From: Lachnospiraceae bacterium
GTDB taxonomy: Bacteria > Bacillota > Clostridia > Lachnospirales > Lachnospiraceae
Length of the DNA stretch: 57,028 nucleotides
Direction of reading: 5' to 3'
NCBI GenBank assembly: GCA_021202075.1
Contig: JAJQDT010000108.1
Span: 8,282-65,309, forward strand
Numbering within the stretch: the stretch's first letter is position 1; each line of letters begins with the position of its first letter. A program made the translations under genes and the position numbers. Shown here piece after piece: positions 36,209-45,290 of the stretch. Under the pieces are notes generated by a model. It worked only from the letters and a program-made list of their open reading frames with translations. It had not been told where the DNA came from and searched no databases.

Positions 36209-37174
36209 TTACTTCACAATCATTCCCGTCTTGCGGTCGCTGAACAGCGCTACTTCCACCAGGAAGATGATGCCGAGGATGAGCTGCTGCATCTGCGTGG
36301 AGATCATCAACATGACCAGGCCGCTGGCCAGAATCTTGTAGGTCATGACGCCGAGGATGATGTTGTAGAACTTCACCTTTGCGCCGCCGTTGACCGGCAT
36401 TCCGCCGAGCACGAGGGCGATCATGATCTGTGTCTCGAGCTGGTTGCCTGCCGTGGAGGTTACCGAGCCTACCTTTATGGAATTGACGAACGCCGCCAGG
36501 CCAGTAATGCAGCCGGCTGTCATAAAGATCAGCATCTTTGTCCGCTCGACGCGGATGCCCGCGTATCTTGCCGCCGTCTCACCGGCGCCGATCGCTTTCA
36601 GCCGGGAGCCGAGACCGGTGAACGTAAAAATGAAAAAGGTCACGGCAAAGATGATGACCGTAAACGTCAGCATGAACGGCAGCGTATTGTACTTGGAAAT
36701 ATCGCTGACCGCGTACACTGGCGAAGTCGTCGTCGCGTAAGCCACCACGCCGCGGAACAGATACATCGTACAGATAGTTACAATAAAGCTGGTGATCTTG
36801 CGCTTGACATTAAAATAGCCGTTAATCAGCCCGATCAGCCCGCCGGTCACCACGCCGCCGATGACAGCGAGGACGATGTTGTAGTTCGACAGATAGCAGA
36901 TGACAATCGAGCACACACCGAGCATGGAGCCCTGAGAGAAATCCAGCCCGCCCATCGTCATGATCATGAACACGCCGATCGAGGAGATCAGCAGCATGTA
37001 GGACTGGGAAAGCAGCAGCGTCAGGTTCTTCGGGCGGAACAACCTTCCATCCGTCAGGATGGCAAAAATAACACAAATCACGACAAATCCGGCAATGGGA
37101 AGGATGGTACGCACCATCGGCCGTTCCAGAAACGGAATCTTCTCAGCCGAATCCTTTTTTACAGTTGTATCCAT
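36209..37174 (-). CDS. Sugar ABC transporter permease (RbsC/YtfT family), second permease
   Basis: 321 residues, about ten membrane helices of the BPD_transp_2 family: MTMGGLDFSQGSMLGV, GAGETAARYAGIRVERTK and MIALVLGGMPVNGGAKVKFY are typical. The start lies 12 bases after the ATPase gene. Together with the permease at 38699 it gives the importer two different permeases, as in YtfT/YjfF-type systems. Confidence 0.9.
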   Translation of the reverse strand: MDTTVKKDSAEKIPFLERPMVRTILPIAGFVVICVIFAILTDGRLFRPKNLTLLLSQSYMLLISSIGVFMIMTMGGLDFSQGSMLGVCSIVICYLSNYNIVLAVIGGVVTGGLIGLINGYFNVKRKITSFIVTICTMYLFRGVVAYATTTSPVYAVSDISKYNTLPFMLTFTVIIFAVTFFIFTFTGLGSRLKAIGAGETAARYAGIRVERTKMLIFMTAGCITGLAAFVNSIKVGSVTSTAGNQLETQIMIALVLGGMPVNGGAKVKFYNIILGVMTYKILASGLVMLMISTQMQQLILGIIFLVEVALFSDRKTGMIVK

Positions 37175-37186
37175 GTGCTTACCCCC

Positions 37187-38683
37187 TTAAATCATGTTAT
37201 TGATCAGATCCGTATCTTTCAGAGATTCCGAGCGGAAAAATTCGCCGTTGATTTTTCCGTCCTTCATGATCAGAATCCGGTCTGCCATACCCAACAGTTC
37301 CATGATTTCCTCCGAAATCATAATGATCGATTTCCCATTTTTACGCATGTTGTCCATCATTGCGTAGATATCCGCCTTGACCTTGACGTCGATGCCGCGG
37401 GTCGGGGAATCCAGAATGATCAGATCGGAGTCCTTGCCGATCCAGCGCGCCAGCACCACCTTCTGCTTGTTGCCGCCGGAAAGAGCGGATACGAACTGAT
37501 CCACACCCGTCATCTTCGTGCTCATCTGCGCCGCGTATTTTTCTGCGAATGCTTTCATATTCTTACCCAGCAGGATTCCGTTCTTCTTCAAATCCTCCAG
37601 CGATGGAAGGCAGATATTGTCGCCGATCGTATCATTGATGACAAGGGATTCATTATCTCTGTCCTTCGACGCGTAAGCCATGCTGTGTTTAATCGCGTCC
37701 GGAATGGAATTGATCGGGGTGCCGTCGCCGAGCGTCACCGTTCCCTTCCGGAAATAAGATGCGCCGAAAATGGCTTTCCCGACCTCGTGCATCCCGCACT
37801 CAGACAGGCCGCCGATGCCAAGGATTTCTCCTTTGTGAAGCTCCAGAGAAAGGTCTTCAATCTGTCCCTTCACGGTCACATTTTTCACGGAAATCACGAC
37901 TTCGTCGGATATCTTCTCGCCATAGTCCGTGCGGTAATAGTTTTCGCCGATCTCACGGCCGACCATCATCTGCTTCAGCTTATCGGTCGTTGCCTCCGCC
38001 TTGGAGATGGAACCGATCATAACACCGTCACGCAGGACGCTGATGTTGTCCGCCTGCTCGATCACTTCCTCCAGATCGTGAGAGATAAAGATGACACAGT
38101 TGCCCTCATCGCGAATCTTGTGCATAACCTTGAACAGCTCTTCACGGCCCTTCTGGCCGAGCGCCGTCGTCGTCTCGTCCACCACGAGCACCTTCGGGTT
38201 AAAATAGGTCGACTTGACAATCTCAATCAGCTTTCTCTCTTCGAAGTTGTAATCGTCGATCACGCGCGTCGCGTCTATGTAATTGAACCCATAGCTGTCC
38301 AGATACTCCTGCGCCTTTTTGTTCATCGCGGAGGTGTTTTTAATCCCGTGACTGATAAAATCATTTTCATTTCCGAGGAAAATATTTTCCGCCACCGTCA
38401 GACCCGACAGGGTACCCATCTCCTGCACGACGATCGCCACGCCCTGATGGTTTGCCTCTACCTGATTCTTCGCAATGATCTCTTTCCCCTCAAGGGTAAA
38501 CGTGCCGGAATCCTTCTGGTAAATGCCGGTCAGGCAGGATGTCAGCGTGGACTTTCCGGATCCGTTCTCACCGATCAGTGCGTGAATCTCTCCTTTTCCA
38601 AAGGTAAGGGAGACGTGATCGAGGGCGTGCGTGATTCCAAAGTGCTTATCAATATTATCCGCTTTTAATAATACTTCACCCAT
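37187..38683 (-). CDS. Sugar ABC transporter ATP-binding protein (RbsA/MglA family)
   Basis: 498 residues, two ATPase halves. The first has GENGSGKST (Walker A) and VLVVDETTTALG, where the usual DEPT is DETT. The second has the degenerate GIGGLSECGMHEVGKAIFG, signature LSGGNKQKVVLARW and ILDSPTRGIDV, where the usual catalytic Glu of DEPTRG is Ser. The second site is normally weak in this family, but the replaced Glu is notable. 15 bases separate it from the upstream permease gene. Confidence 0.92.
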   Translation of the reverse strand: MGEVLLKADNIDKHFGITHALDHVSLTFGKGEIHALIGENGSGKSTLTSCLTGIYQKDSGTFTLEGKEIIAKNQVEANHQGVAIVVQEMGTLSGLTVAENIFLGNENDFISHGIKNTSAMNKKAQEYLDSYGFNYIDATRVIDDYNFEERKLIEIVKSTYFNPKVLVVDETTTALGQKGREELFKVMHKIRDEGNCVIFISHDLEEVIEQADNISVLRDGVMIGSISKAEATTDKLKQMMVGREIGENYYRTDYGEKISDEVVISVKNVTVKGQIEDLSLELHKGEILGIGGLSECGMHEVGKAIFGASYFRKGTVTLGDGTPINSIPDAIKHSMAYASKDRDNESLVINDTIGDNICLPSLEDLKKNGILLGKNMKAFAEKYAAQMSTKMTGVDQFVSALSGGNKQKVVLARWIGKDSDLIILDSPTRGIDVKVKADIYAMMDNMRKNGKSIIMISEEIMELLGMADRILIMKDGKINGEFFRSESLKDTDLINNMI

Positions 38684-38698
38684 AATTGTCTACCTCCC

Positions 38699-39637
38699 TT
38701 ATTTCACCACTGCGCCCTTGATCGGCTTTGTCGTCAGGGTAACAATCAGAAGCAATGCCGCGCCGGTCACCACGTTCTGGATTGTTGTCGGCGCGCCCAG
38801 TGCCACGAAGCCGTTAAACATGAGCTGGATGATCATCTCACCCACCACGATAGCAATCACCGGATGGCCGTATTTTTTGAACGCCAGACCGAAGAACGTG
38901 CCCATCAAAGGTGTGAAGTTCCGGCTCATGGACGAAAGGTTTGTAGCCGAGGTCATCGAAGTACCGAAGCTGATCGTCAGGATTGACTGCAGGCCGAAAA
39001 ACATGCCCGCGAGGGTAAACGCCACGACCTTATATCTCGCCACGTTGACGCCCATGTTCTTCGCCACCACTTCATTGCTGCCGATCGCATAGGTGTAGGT
39101 ACCGACCTTCGTGTATTTAAGAATAAATGCACAGAGCAGGTAGGCCACCAGAGCCAGAATCAGGTTCGCCGGATAATCGCCGAACGCGCGGTAATCGGTG
39201 GAGAGAATCACGTTCTTCCCGTTGGTCGCGTACACGCTCAGCGCCTCGTAAATCAGAGAGAGCGCCACCGTAACAATCAGGGATGAAATATGAAGCTTGA
39301 TGTACACCAGCCCGTTGATCAGGCCGATGCAGGTGCCGACGATAATCGGAGCAATCACAAGGCCAAGGTAGCCAAACTGCTCGCTCATATTGCAGGCAAC
39401 GATAGAGGAAAGCACAATATTCGCACCGACACTCATATCAAACGGTCCCATGGAGCAGATAAAATAAAGTCCGCAGCCGCCAACCGCATAAATCAGTGCC
39501 GACTTCATGTACGTCATCAGCTTATCCGGGGAGCCGAAGGTCGCCGGCGCCAGAATCTTAAACACCGCCCAGAACACCACCAGAAGAAGCAGCAGAAGGA
39601 CGATCCCATAGTACTGGCTTTGTTTGAGTTTTTTCAT
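38699..39637 (-). CDS. Sugar ABC transporter permease (RbsC/YjfF family), first permease
   Basis: 312 residues, multiple membrane helices: ICSMGPFDMSVGANIVLSSI, YAIGSNEVVAKNMGVNVARY and FTPLMGTFFGLAFKKYGHP. The last stretch replaces the usual IGG-x-S-xx-GG loop, marking a divergent branch. GGAGAA before the ATG. First of the three transport genes after the binding protein. Confidence 0.88.
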   Translation of the reverse strand: MKKLKQSQYYGIVLLLLLLVVFWAVFKILAPATFGSPDKLMTYMKSALIYAVGGCGLYFICSMGPFDMSVGANIVLSSIVACNMSEQFGYLGLVIAPIIVGTCIGLINGLVYIKLHISSLIVTVALSLIYEALSVYATNGKNVILSTDYRAFGDYPANLILALVAYLLCAFILKYTKVGTYTYAIGSNEVVAKNMGVNVARYKVVAFTLAGMFFGLQSILTISFGTSMTSATNLSSMSRNFTPLMGTFFGLAFKKYGHPVIAIVVGEMIIQLMFNGFVALGAPTTIQNVVTGAALLLIVTLTTKPIKGAVVK

Positions 39638-39823
39638 AATCCGTTCTCCTATTTAGTCAGATGATACAAGTGATAGACAGCCGTGGCTGCTGCGAATTGC
39701 ATCTGCACTCCACTCAGGTACCTGACAAACCGTATCTTCGGGACTAGCACAGATACTCAGATGTTATATCGAGAGTGCGAAACAAAAGAACGCATATCGG
39801 ACTTACTTGTATCATCATATGAA

Positions 39824-39850
39824 TACAGGCACGCATTCCGCGTGCCTGTA
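39824..39850 (-). terminator. Intercistronic hairpin after the binding-protein gene
   Basis: TACAGGCACGC / GCGTGCCTGTA with a 5-base loop. No T-run follows (ATTCATATG), so it is more likely an RNA-stabilising or attenuating hairpin between the binding-protein and permease genes. The rest of 39638-39903 shows nothing else. Confidence 0.6.
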
Positions 39851-39903
39851 TAACCGAAATGATACGCAGCTGTCCCTGCGGCAGCCGCCGCGATCATTTT
39901 AAA

Positions 39904-41043
39904 TTAGTTGTGACGGGAAATAACGTCCTCAATCGAGAGCGATGTCGCTGCCGTATTCAGATCGTCAAAGCTGTAGCTTGCCATCTCAACGATTTCTTCA
40001 TCTGTATAAGGATCATCGTCTACGAAATAGGTTACATAGTTTGCATAGTCATCCGAAGAGGATACATACAGATACGGGAACAGAATCTCATATCCGAATG
40101 TGCCGGATTCCTTGGTGTAGTTGCCCTGAATTGCGTTGTAGGTCATCAGGAACGCAAACAGCGGGTCGCAGAAATGTCCGCCGGACTCTGCAAACATTCC
40201 GCCGGATTCCAGCTGCTCAGCCAGGTCATCCAGGAAGTCTGTGGAGACAACGTCAATCTCGCCGGTCAGGCCTTCATTTGCCAGAGCGCCGATTGCGCCA
40301 ACGAGCGGGTCACCGCCGCCGCCTGCTACGATCAGAGCATCCATATCCGGGTTGGAGTTTACGAGCGAAAGTGCTACGGAAGCGCCTTCCTCAGAGGAGG
40401 TGTTCGCGTAAACCGGGTCAGTCATGTATGCCTGGTCATCCGGGTTCGCCTCGTTCCACTCGTCGATCGCCTGCTGATATCCCTGCCATCTGAGCTGGAA
40501 CGTCGCATCGCCTACTGTCCATGCCTCAAGGCCGATGTAGCGGTCGCCATTCTCAAGAAGCAGATTAACCAGTGTGTAACCGTTGGTCACCTCATCCTCA
40601 TGAACTGCGCCAAGATAATAATCGGAATCACAAGCTACCTGATATACTTCCGGGCTGTTCTCCTCAGAAATGATGCGGAAGAACTGGGTCAGATATACGC
40701 CGTAAGCGTCACAGGTCTGGATCGCGGAGGTCATCTCAGAATCCGCGGAGTTGCAGATGATGATACCATCGCAGCCAGCCGCGCAGAGCGTTTCAACCGA
40801 TGCGGTCACTTCCTCAGATACATGTCCCTGGTCTACATACATAACGCTGACGCCGAGTGCATCCGCCGCCTTGTCAATGATGGCCTTGCACTGGCTTCCC
40901 AGTACGTCCGTGGAACTCCAGATTGAAACACCGATCGTGATGTCGTCTGCCGCAGATGCCGTCGTCACGCCGCCTGCGAACGCAGAGGTGAGCATAGCCG
41001 CTGTCGCCGTAGCCGCAACCAGCTTTTTGAATGTTCTTCTCAT
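39904..41043 (-). CDS. Sugar ABC transporter substrate-binding protein
   Basis: 379 residues from the ATG at 41043 with AAGGAGG 9 bases upstream; an upstream in-frame ATG at 41190 lacks a site. The signal peptide ends TTASA-ADD and again has no lipobox cysteine. DDITIGVSIWSSTDVLGSQC, AAGCDGIIICNSADSEM and DMDALIVAGGGGDP indicate the Peripla_BP_4 fold. Ligand unknown. It heads the transport operon downstream of the kinase/regulator pair. Confidence 0.88.
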   Translation of the reverse strand: MRRTFKKLVAATATAAMLTSAFAGGVTTASAADDITIGVSIWSSTDVLGSQCKAIIDKAADALGVSVMYVDQGHVSEEVTASVETLCAAGCDGIIICNSADSEMTSAIQTCDAYGVYLTQFFRIISEENSPEVYQVACDSDYYLGAVHEDEVTNGYTLVNLLLENGDRYIGLEAWTVGDATFQLRWQGYQQAIDEWNEANPDDQAYMTDPVYANTSSEEGASVALSLVNSNPDMDALIVAGGGGDPLVGAIGALANEGLTGEIDVVSTDFLDDLAEQLESGGMFAESGGHFCDPLFAFLMTYNAIQGNYTKESGTFGYEILFPYLYVSSSDDYANYVTYFVDDDPYTDEEIVEMASYSFDDLNTAATSLSIEDVISRHN

Positions 41044-41273
41044 TATAAAATCCTCCTTGTAATTAAATGCTGAACCGGATAGTCTGTCACGAACCCGGTC
41101 CGCGGGTGAGGCTGCATCAAACCAATTCAGAAGCCAATCAGAAACCATTTCATATCTTTCCTGGCCGCATGAATCCTTCTTTGCAGTCACATGGTATTGT
41201 TATTAAACCACATTCTTCCCGTTCACAGTTAGGACAAATTTGCGCGTTTGCTCTCACTTTTTTGTGCAAAAGA

Positions 41274-41318
41274 TTTTGTCCAACAGGGAAGTTCGGATCA
41301 CATTCCTGTCGGACAAAA
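41274..41318. repeat. Palindromic hairpin element
   Basis: TTTTGTCCAACAGGGAA / TTCCTGTCGGACAAAA arms around a 12-base loop. I recall very similar sequences between genes of other Lachnospiraceae, often mis-annotated as short Cys-containing proteins. The remainder of 41044-41318 holds only the leader of the binding-protein gene. Confidence 0.65.
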
Positions 41319-41346
41319 CAGACGGAGCTGCGTGCAGCACCGTCTG
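41315..41346 (-). terminator. Terminator after the regulator gene
   Basis: CAGACGGTGCTGC / GCAGCTCCGTCTG stem followed by TTTTG on the minus strand, 22 bases past the stop. It separates the kinase/regulator transcript from the transport operon. Confidence 0.8.
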
Positions 41347-41368
41347 TTCTGCAAATATTCAGCAAAGG

Positions 41369-43117
41369 CTATTCGATTTGAGCAGCCAGATGCGTCCGAT
41401 ACTCGCTCGGGCTTACGCCCATCTTTTTCCGGAACACGCGGCTGAAATAGTTGTAATCGTCGTATCCGACCAGCATGGAGATGGTCTCCAGCTTCCGGTC
41501 CGCGTCGCGCATCAGTTCCACGGCATGCTCCATCCGCATTCTTGTCTGAAACGCCGTGATGGTCTCCCCGTATTTGCGGCTGAATGTCCGGGAAAGATAG
41601 CTTGCGTCCACATGATATTTTTCGGCAAGCGCAGTCAGCGTAAACGTCTCATAATAAGAATTTTCTATGTAAGAATGAATCATCTCCACCTGCGCCGTAA
41701 CTGAGTCCGAATCCCGCTGCTCTTCATTCTCCCAGAGAAATTCCAGCAGAATGCGCAGAGAAGAGACCACCGCATCCGCATTGAGATTTTTCATATAATA
41801 ATCAATGTTTTCGATGGATTCCTCAATCCTTGAGAGCAGCTCCGGCTTCTGGGAGCGGGCAAACGCATACAGGATATTTGTCAGCCTGCTCACATACTGT
41901 TTCACATCCAGATACGTCCATTCCCCGTCGCCGCAAGCTCCAAACCCGGACTCCTCAAAAATCAGGTGCGCGGCCGCGTTTTTCATTCTGGAGCGCAGCA
42001 TGTGAGGCAGCTCCTCCTCCAGACGAACGCCGGCGCCCCTCCCGGAATCGATGTCCTTTCCGGCGGATGCCCCTGATCCGGAGTTCAGATTATCTGCGTC
42101 ATTTCTGTCATATTCCGTATTCGCCCAGTTCACGGATTCTGCACTCATGCCAGAAAATCCGAGCCGCTCGGCGCTGACCCCGGCGTCTGTCCGCCGGGCG
42201 CAATACAGCACACAATGGGTGCGCCCAAATGGCCGTTCCATCAGCGCCGCAATCATTTCCCGATAAACGGTACCGATATCATCGAGGGAGCTCGCCTGCT
42301 CGTGCACAACCACCGAGACCGGCCCATATTCTGTTTCCGGAAATTCCTTCAGCACCCGGTCCGCAAACCTGGAAAGCTGCGCCGGATCCGCGTTTCCGGC
42401 AAGCAAAAACTCAGTCATCTTACTGTAATAATTGAAGGCCAGGATGTTTCCCGAACCGCCGAAAAGCGCTCGAAGCTTCGCTTTGATTTCTCTGGACGTC
42501 TGTGAACTGTTATGGCCGTTTGCCGCGGTAATCTCCACAATATCATAGAATTTCACCATCACCGTAGAGACCTCTGAGAACATACGTGTGCTGGAAACAT
42601 GCGGCTGCGTCTCCTTCCCGCCATAGAGCTTCCCGGAGAGAAGCGCAGAATACTCACTGTCCTCCAGATAGGAGGACAGCAGGTATTCCTGGTCGCGCGC
42701 ATCCTGATCCTTTCGCGCCTTGATCCGGCGTTCCTCCAGAATTCCGAACGCCTTCGACAGAACCTGAATCAACTCTTCCTTTCCGACCGGCTTGAGCAGA
42801 TAATCAATGCCGCCAGAGAGAAATACGCCCTTCACCTTTTCAAAATCATCATAGCCGCTGATTGCCACTGTAATCAGATCCGGGTACTCGGTATGGATGC
42901 GTTCGAGCATCTCAAGCCCATTCATAAAAGGCATATTGATATCCGTCATAAGAATATCCGGCTGCTCGGCCGGAATCCGTTCCAGCACCTCTTCCCCGTC
43001 ACAGGCCGGCTCCAGAAACGTAATCGAGTATTCCTCCCACGGAAGCAGGCTGCGAATATTTTCCCTGCTCCAATATTCGTCATCCGCGGCAAGCACCTTG
43101 TACATTTTCGATTTCAT
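41369..43117 (-). CDS. YesN-type response regulator, AraC family (second system)
   Basis: 582 residues; GGAGAG before the ATG. The receiver has VLAADDEYWS and the phosphoacceptor Asp in DILMTDINMPFMNG, then LLKPVG. The last 100 residues are an AraC double helix-turn-helix (FTLTALAEKYHVDASYLS; GYDDYNYFSRVFRKKMGVSP). Residues about 308-366 are a Ser/Gly/Asp/Asn-rich insertion (NSGSGASAGKDIDSGRGAG) that the paralog at 14928 lacks. It probably activates the adjacent transport operon. Confidence 0.93.
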   Translation of the reverse strand: MKSKMYKVLAADDEYWSRENIRSLLPWEEYSITFLEPACDGEEVLERIPAEQPDILMTDINMPFMNGLEMLERIHTEYPDLITVAISGYDDFEKVKGVFLSGGIDYLLKPVGKEELIQVLSKAFGILEERRIKARKDQDARDQEYLLSSYLEDSEYSALLSGKLYGGKETQPHVSSTRMFSEVSTVMVKFYDIVEITAANGHNSSQTSREIKAKLRALFGGSGNILAFNYYSKMTEFLLAGNADPAQLSRFADRVLKEFPETEYGPVSVVVHEQASSLDDIGTVYREMIAALMERPFGRTHCVLYCARRTDAGVSAERLGFSGMSAESVNWANTEYDRNDADNLNSGSGASAGKDIDSGRGAGVRLEEELPHMLRSRMKNAAAHLIFEESGFGACGDGEWTYLDVKQYVSRLTNILYAFARSQKPELLSRIEESIENIDYYMKNLNADAVVSSLRILLEFLWENEEQRDSDSVTAQVEMIHSYIENSYYETFTLTALAEKYHVDASYLSRTFSRKYGETITAFQTRMRMEHAVELMRDADRKLETISMLVGYDDYNYFSRVFRKKMGVSPSEYRTHLAAQIE

Positions 43118-43145
43118 TGCTCTCTCCTTGTTCTATAATACCAAT

Positions 43146-43179
43146 CCCGATTAACCGGAGCCAAAATTTCGCCGAAATG
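43146..43179. repeat. 34-base dispersed intergenic motif, copy 2
   Basis: CCCGATTAACCGGAGCCAAA then ATTTCGCCGAAATG, matching 6152-6185 with about five changes. It lies between the kinase and regulator genes. Confidence 0.65.
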
Positions 43180-43240
43180 CGCAGGAAATCGTTCTTAAAC
43201 ACAGAATTCTTCCGACCAGCTATCCTGCTTTTGCCATCCA

Positions 43241-45106
43241 TTATATAGCGGGCGCACCTGTCTTCTTTTCATCTGAACACTCATCTTCAATTGCCGTTCT
43301 TTTCTCCACTTCAGCGTCATTCTCTTTCTCAATCGCCGGTACCAGCAGGATGACCGTCGTCCCCTCCCCCGGCGCGCTCTCAATCCGGAGACCATAGAGC
43401 TCTCCAAACAACTTTTTCAGGCGGGCGTTCACATTCAGGATGCCGATGGAGACCCCGCTCTCCACGCGCTTAGGGTCATTCTTTTCCAGCGCCCGGTTCA
43501 TTTTCTCCGCGTCCATGCCGGTCCCGTTGTCACGAATGGTCACAATCAGCTTGCCCGCCGAGCGCACCGCGCGGATCTGCAGCCGTTTATTGTCTTTTCT
43601 CACATTCCGAAGTCCATGGGTGATTGCATTTTCCACGATCGGCTGCAGACAGATCCGGGGCAAGCAAAGATTTAATGTATCCGTGTCAATCTGGTAGTCA
43701 TATGCGATGGAAAACCCGTTCCGCACATCCATCACATAGAGATAATTCCGCACATGCGCCATCTCCTGCTGTACAGTAGAGAGATCGTCCGTCATATTCA
43801 GGCTGTAGCGAAAAACCGCGGACAGAGAATGACACATACCGCTCACCAACGGACAGTTCTGCGCGTTCGCAATGCCGCTCATCGTATCCAGCGTATTGTA
43901 GAGAAAATGCGGGTTAATCTGCGCCTGAAGCATTTTATATTCCGTGCGCTCCACCAGCAGCCGGTACTTATATTCCTCCTGCGCCATCGTCTGTATCCGG
44001 TCGAGCATATCATTAAACTCTGTGCCCAGAACCTCCAGCTCCTCCGACCAGCCGGAGGTCTGCACACGCAGGTCTGTCTCTCCCTGTTTGATGCGCGTGA
44101 TGCTGTCGCGCATCTCCTCCATCGGCCGTGTCAGCCAGCGCGTCAGCACCGCCGCAAGCACTACGGAAGCCGTAATCATAAGAATCATGATGATCAGGAG
44201 CGTCCGCATAAGCGCCTGCTGCGTACTCGAAAGCAGCGACTGCGAGACAAGAGCAAATGCAACCAGGTTCAGGCCCGTCTGCTCTACCTGGATCAGATAA
44301 TAATTTTCATACTCCTCTTCCAGCACCGCTGTGTCCGCGGCAGACTCCACGATGCCGGAAATCTCGCTCTGCAGCGTCTGCAGCGTTTCTGTACTGCTCC
44401 CCGTTACCGCAACTGCGCAGTCTCCTGTCGGCTGCAGCCAGAGGCAGATATGTGAAATATCCACATATTTTTCCATAATCGTCGTAAGAGCGGCCGCATC
44501 GATATCGCATACAAGATAGCCAAGGTTCAGCCGTTCCTCATCATAGGTATGAAGCTTCAGGACAAAACGGATCACATCCGTCTTCTCATCCGGATTGTAA
44601 TAGCCGGAAATCATCAGGTCTGTGCTGTCGCTCTGGATGTATTCGCGCACAACCTCCGTGTTCATGTCATAGTCGGCATCATAAATATTCCTCGGCAGCG
44701 TAACGCAGTTGTAGCGGTAAGCGCTCACCAGATTGTCCTGCGCGTCGTAGAGATACATGGCGAGCAGCCGGTCATCCGTCGTAAATCGTTTCCTCCCGAG
44801 ATACCAGGTGCGCCAGTAAAACGCCTTCAATTCGCTCTCATCCCCGTCAGCTGCCGCACGAAGCGCTTCCACCAGATCGCTCTCATTGTAAATCGTCAGC
44901 ATTTCCGCCCGAAAATCATGAATGAACGACGCAATATCCTCCTGCATCTTGCCCAGCGCCGTCTCGTTTTCTGTCACGCTCTCCTCCCGGATCTGCTGGC
45001 GCAGCGACCGCTGAAAGAAAAATGTCTGCAGCAAAAGAGCGGCCAGCACGCTGGCGACAAAGGTCACTAATATAGCCGTCCGCATGGTCCATCTTCTGTG
45101 CTTCAT
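43241..45106 (-). CDS. YesM-type sensor histidine kinase (second system)
   Basis: 621 residues; GGAGGG 7 bases before the ATG. Membrane helices near 12-30 and 300-322 flank an extracellular sensor of about 265 residues. A HAMP region (RPMEEMRDSITRIKQGET), QAQINPHFLYNTLDTM with the phospho-His, then LQPIVENAITHGL and DNGTGMDAEK of the HATPase domain. The 44-residue C-terminal tail after the ATPase (EKENDAEVEKRT) is charged. Transcribed from the promoter at 45200; the regulator gene follows after 123 bases. Confidence 0.95.
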   Translation of the reverse strand: MKHRRWTMRTAILVTFVASVLAALLLQTFFFQRSLRQQIREESVTENETALGKMQEDIASFIHDFRAEMLTIYNESDLVEALRAAADGDESELKAFYWRTWYLGRKRFTTDDRLLAMYLYDAQDNLVSAYRYNCVTLPRNIYDADYDMNTEVVREYIQSDSTDLMISGYYNPDEKTDVIRFVLKLHTYDEERLNLGYLVCDIDAAALTTIMEKYVDISHICLWLQPTGDCAVAVTGSSTETLQTLQSEISGIVESAADTAVLEEEYENYYLIQVEQTGLNLVAFALVSQSLLSSTQQALMRTLLIIMILMITASVVLAAVLTRWLTRPMEEMRDSITRIKQGETDLRVQTSGWSEELEVLGTEFNDMLDRIQTMAQEEYKYRLLVERTEYKMLQAQINPHFLYNTLDTMSGIANAQNCPLVSGMCHSLSAVFRYSLNMTDDLSTVQQEMAHVRNYLYVMDVRNGFSIAYDYQIDTDTLNLCLPRICLQPIVENAITHGLRNVRKDNKRLQIRAVRSAGKLIVTIRDNGTGMDAEKMNRALEKNDPKRVESGVSIGILNVNARLKKLFGELYGLRIESAPGEGTTVILLVPAIEKENDAEVEKRTAIEDECSDEKKTGAPAI

Positions 45107-45199
45107 GAGAGAGCCCTCCGCGTGGTTTTATTTCCTCATTCGATTTTTCACTCAAATCGACAGTCTTTTCGGATTCACTCCAATTATGCATCATTTATA

Positions 45200-45227
45200 A
45201 TTATATCCACCTCCATAAATAAATCAA
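45200..45227 (-). promoter_or_regulatory. Promoter of the shared GGAGGTRGA type, copy 2
   Basis: TTGATT, 16 bases containing GGAGGTGGA, TATAATTATA. It starts right after the gcv terminator and drives the kinase gene about 90 bases downstream. Same architecture as 27368-27395. Confidence 0.7.
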
Positions 45228-45228
45228 G

Positions 45229-45258
45229 AAAAAAGAATCCCGCAAAAAAGGGATTCTT
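45229..45258 (-). terminator. Terminator of the glycine cleavage operon
   Basis: AAGAATCCC / GGGATTCTT stem with an 8-base loop, followed by TTTTC on the minus strand, 33 bases after lpdA. Confidence 0.9.
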
Positions 45259-45290
45259 CTATCTCTGAATAATTGGCCGGAAGCTTTGTG

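Noticed and set aside
36095-38668. 857-codon plus-strand frame opposite the second sugar ABC operon
   Set aside because: It mirrors two clear ABC genes on the minus strand, is His/Asp/Arg-rich, and has no ribosome site.
41150-41365. 71-codon minus-strand frame with a Cys-rich end
   Set aside because: It spans the regulator terminator and the palindromic element, so it is probably repeat-derived, and it has no ribosome site.
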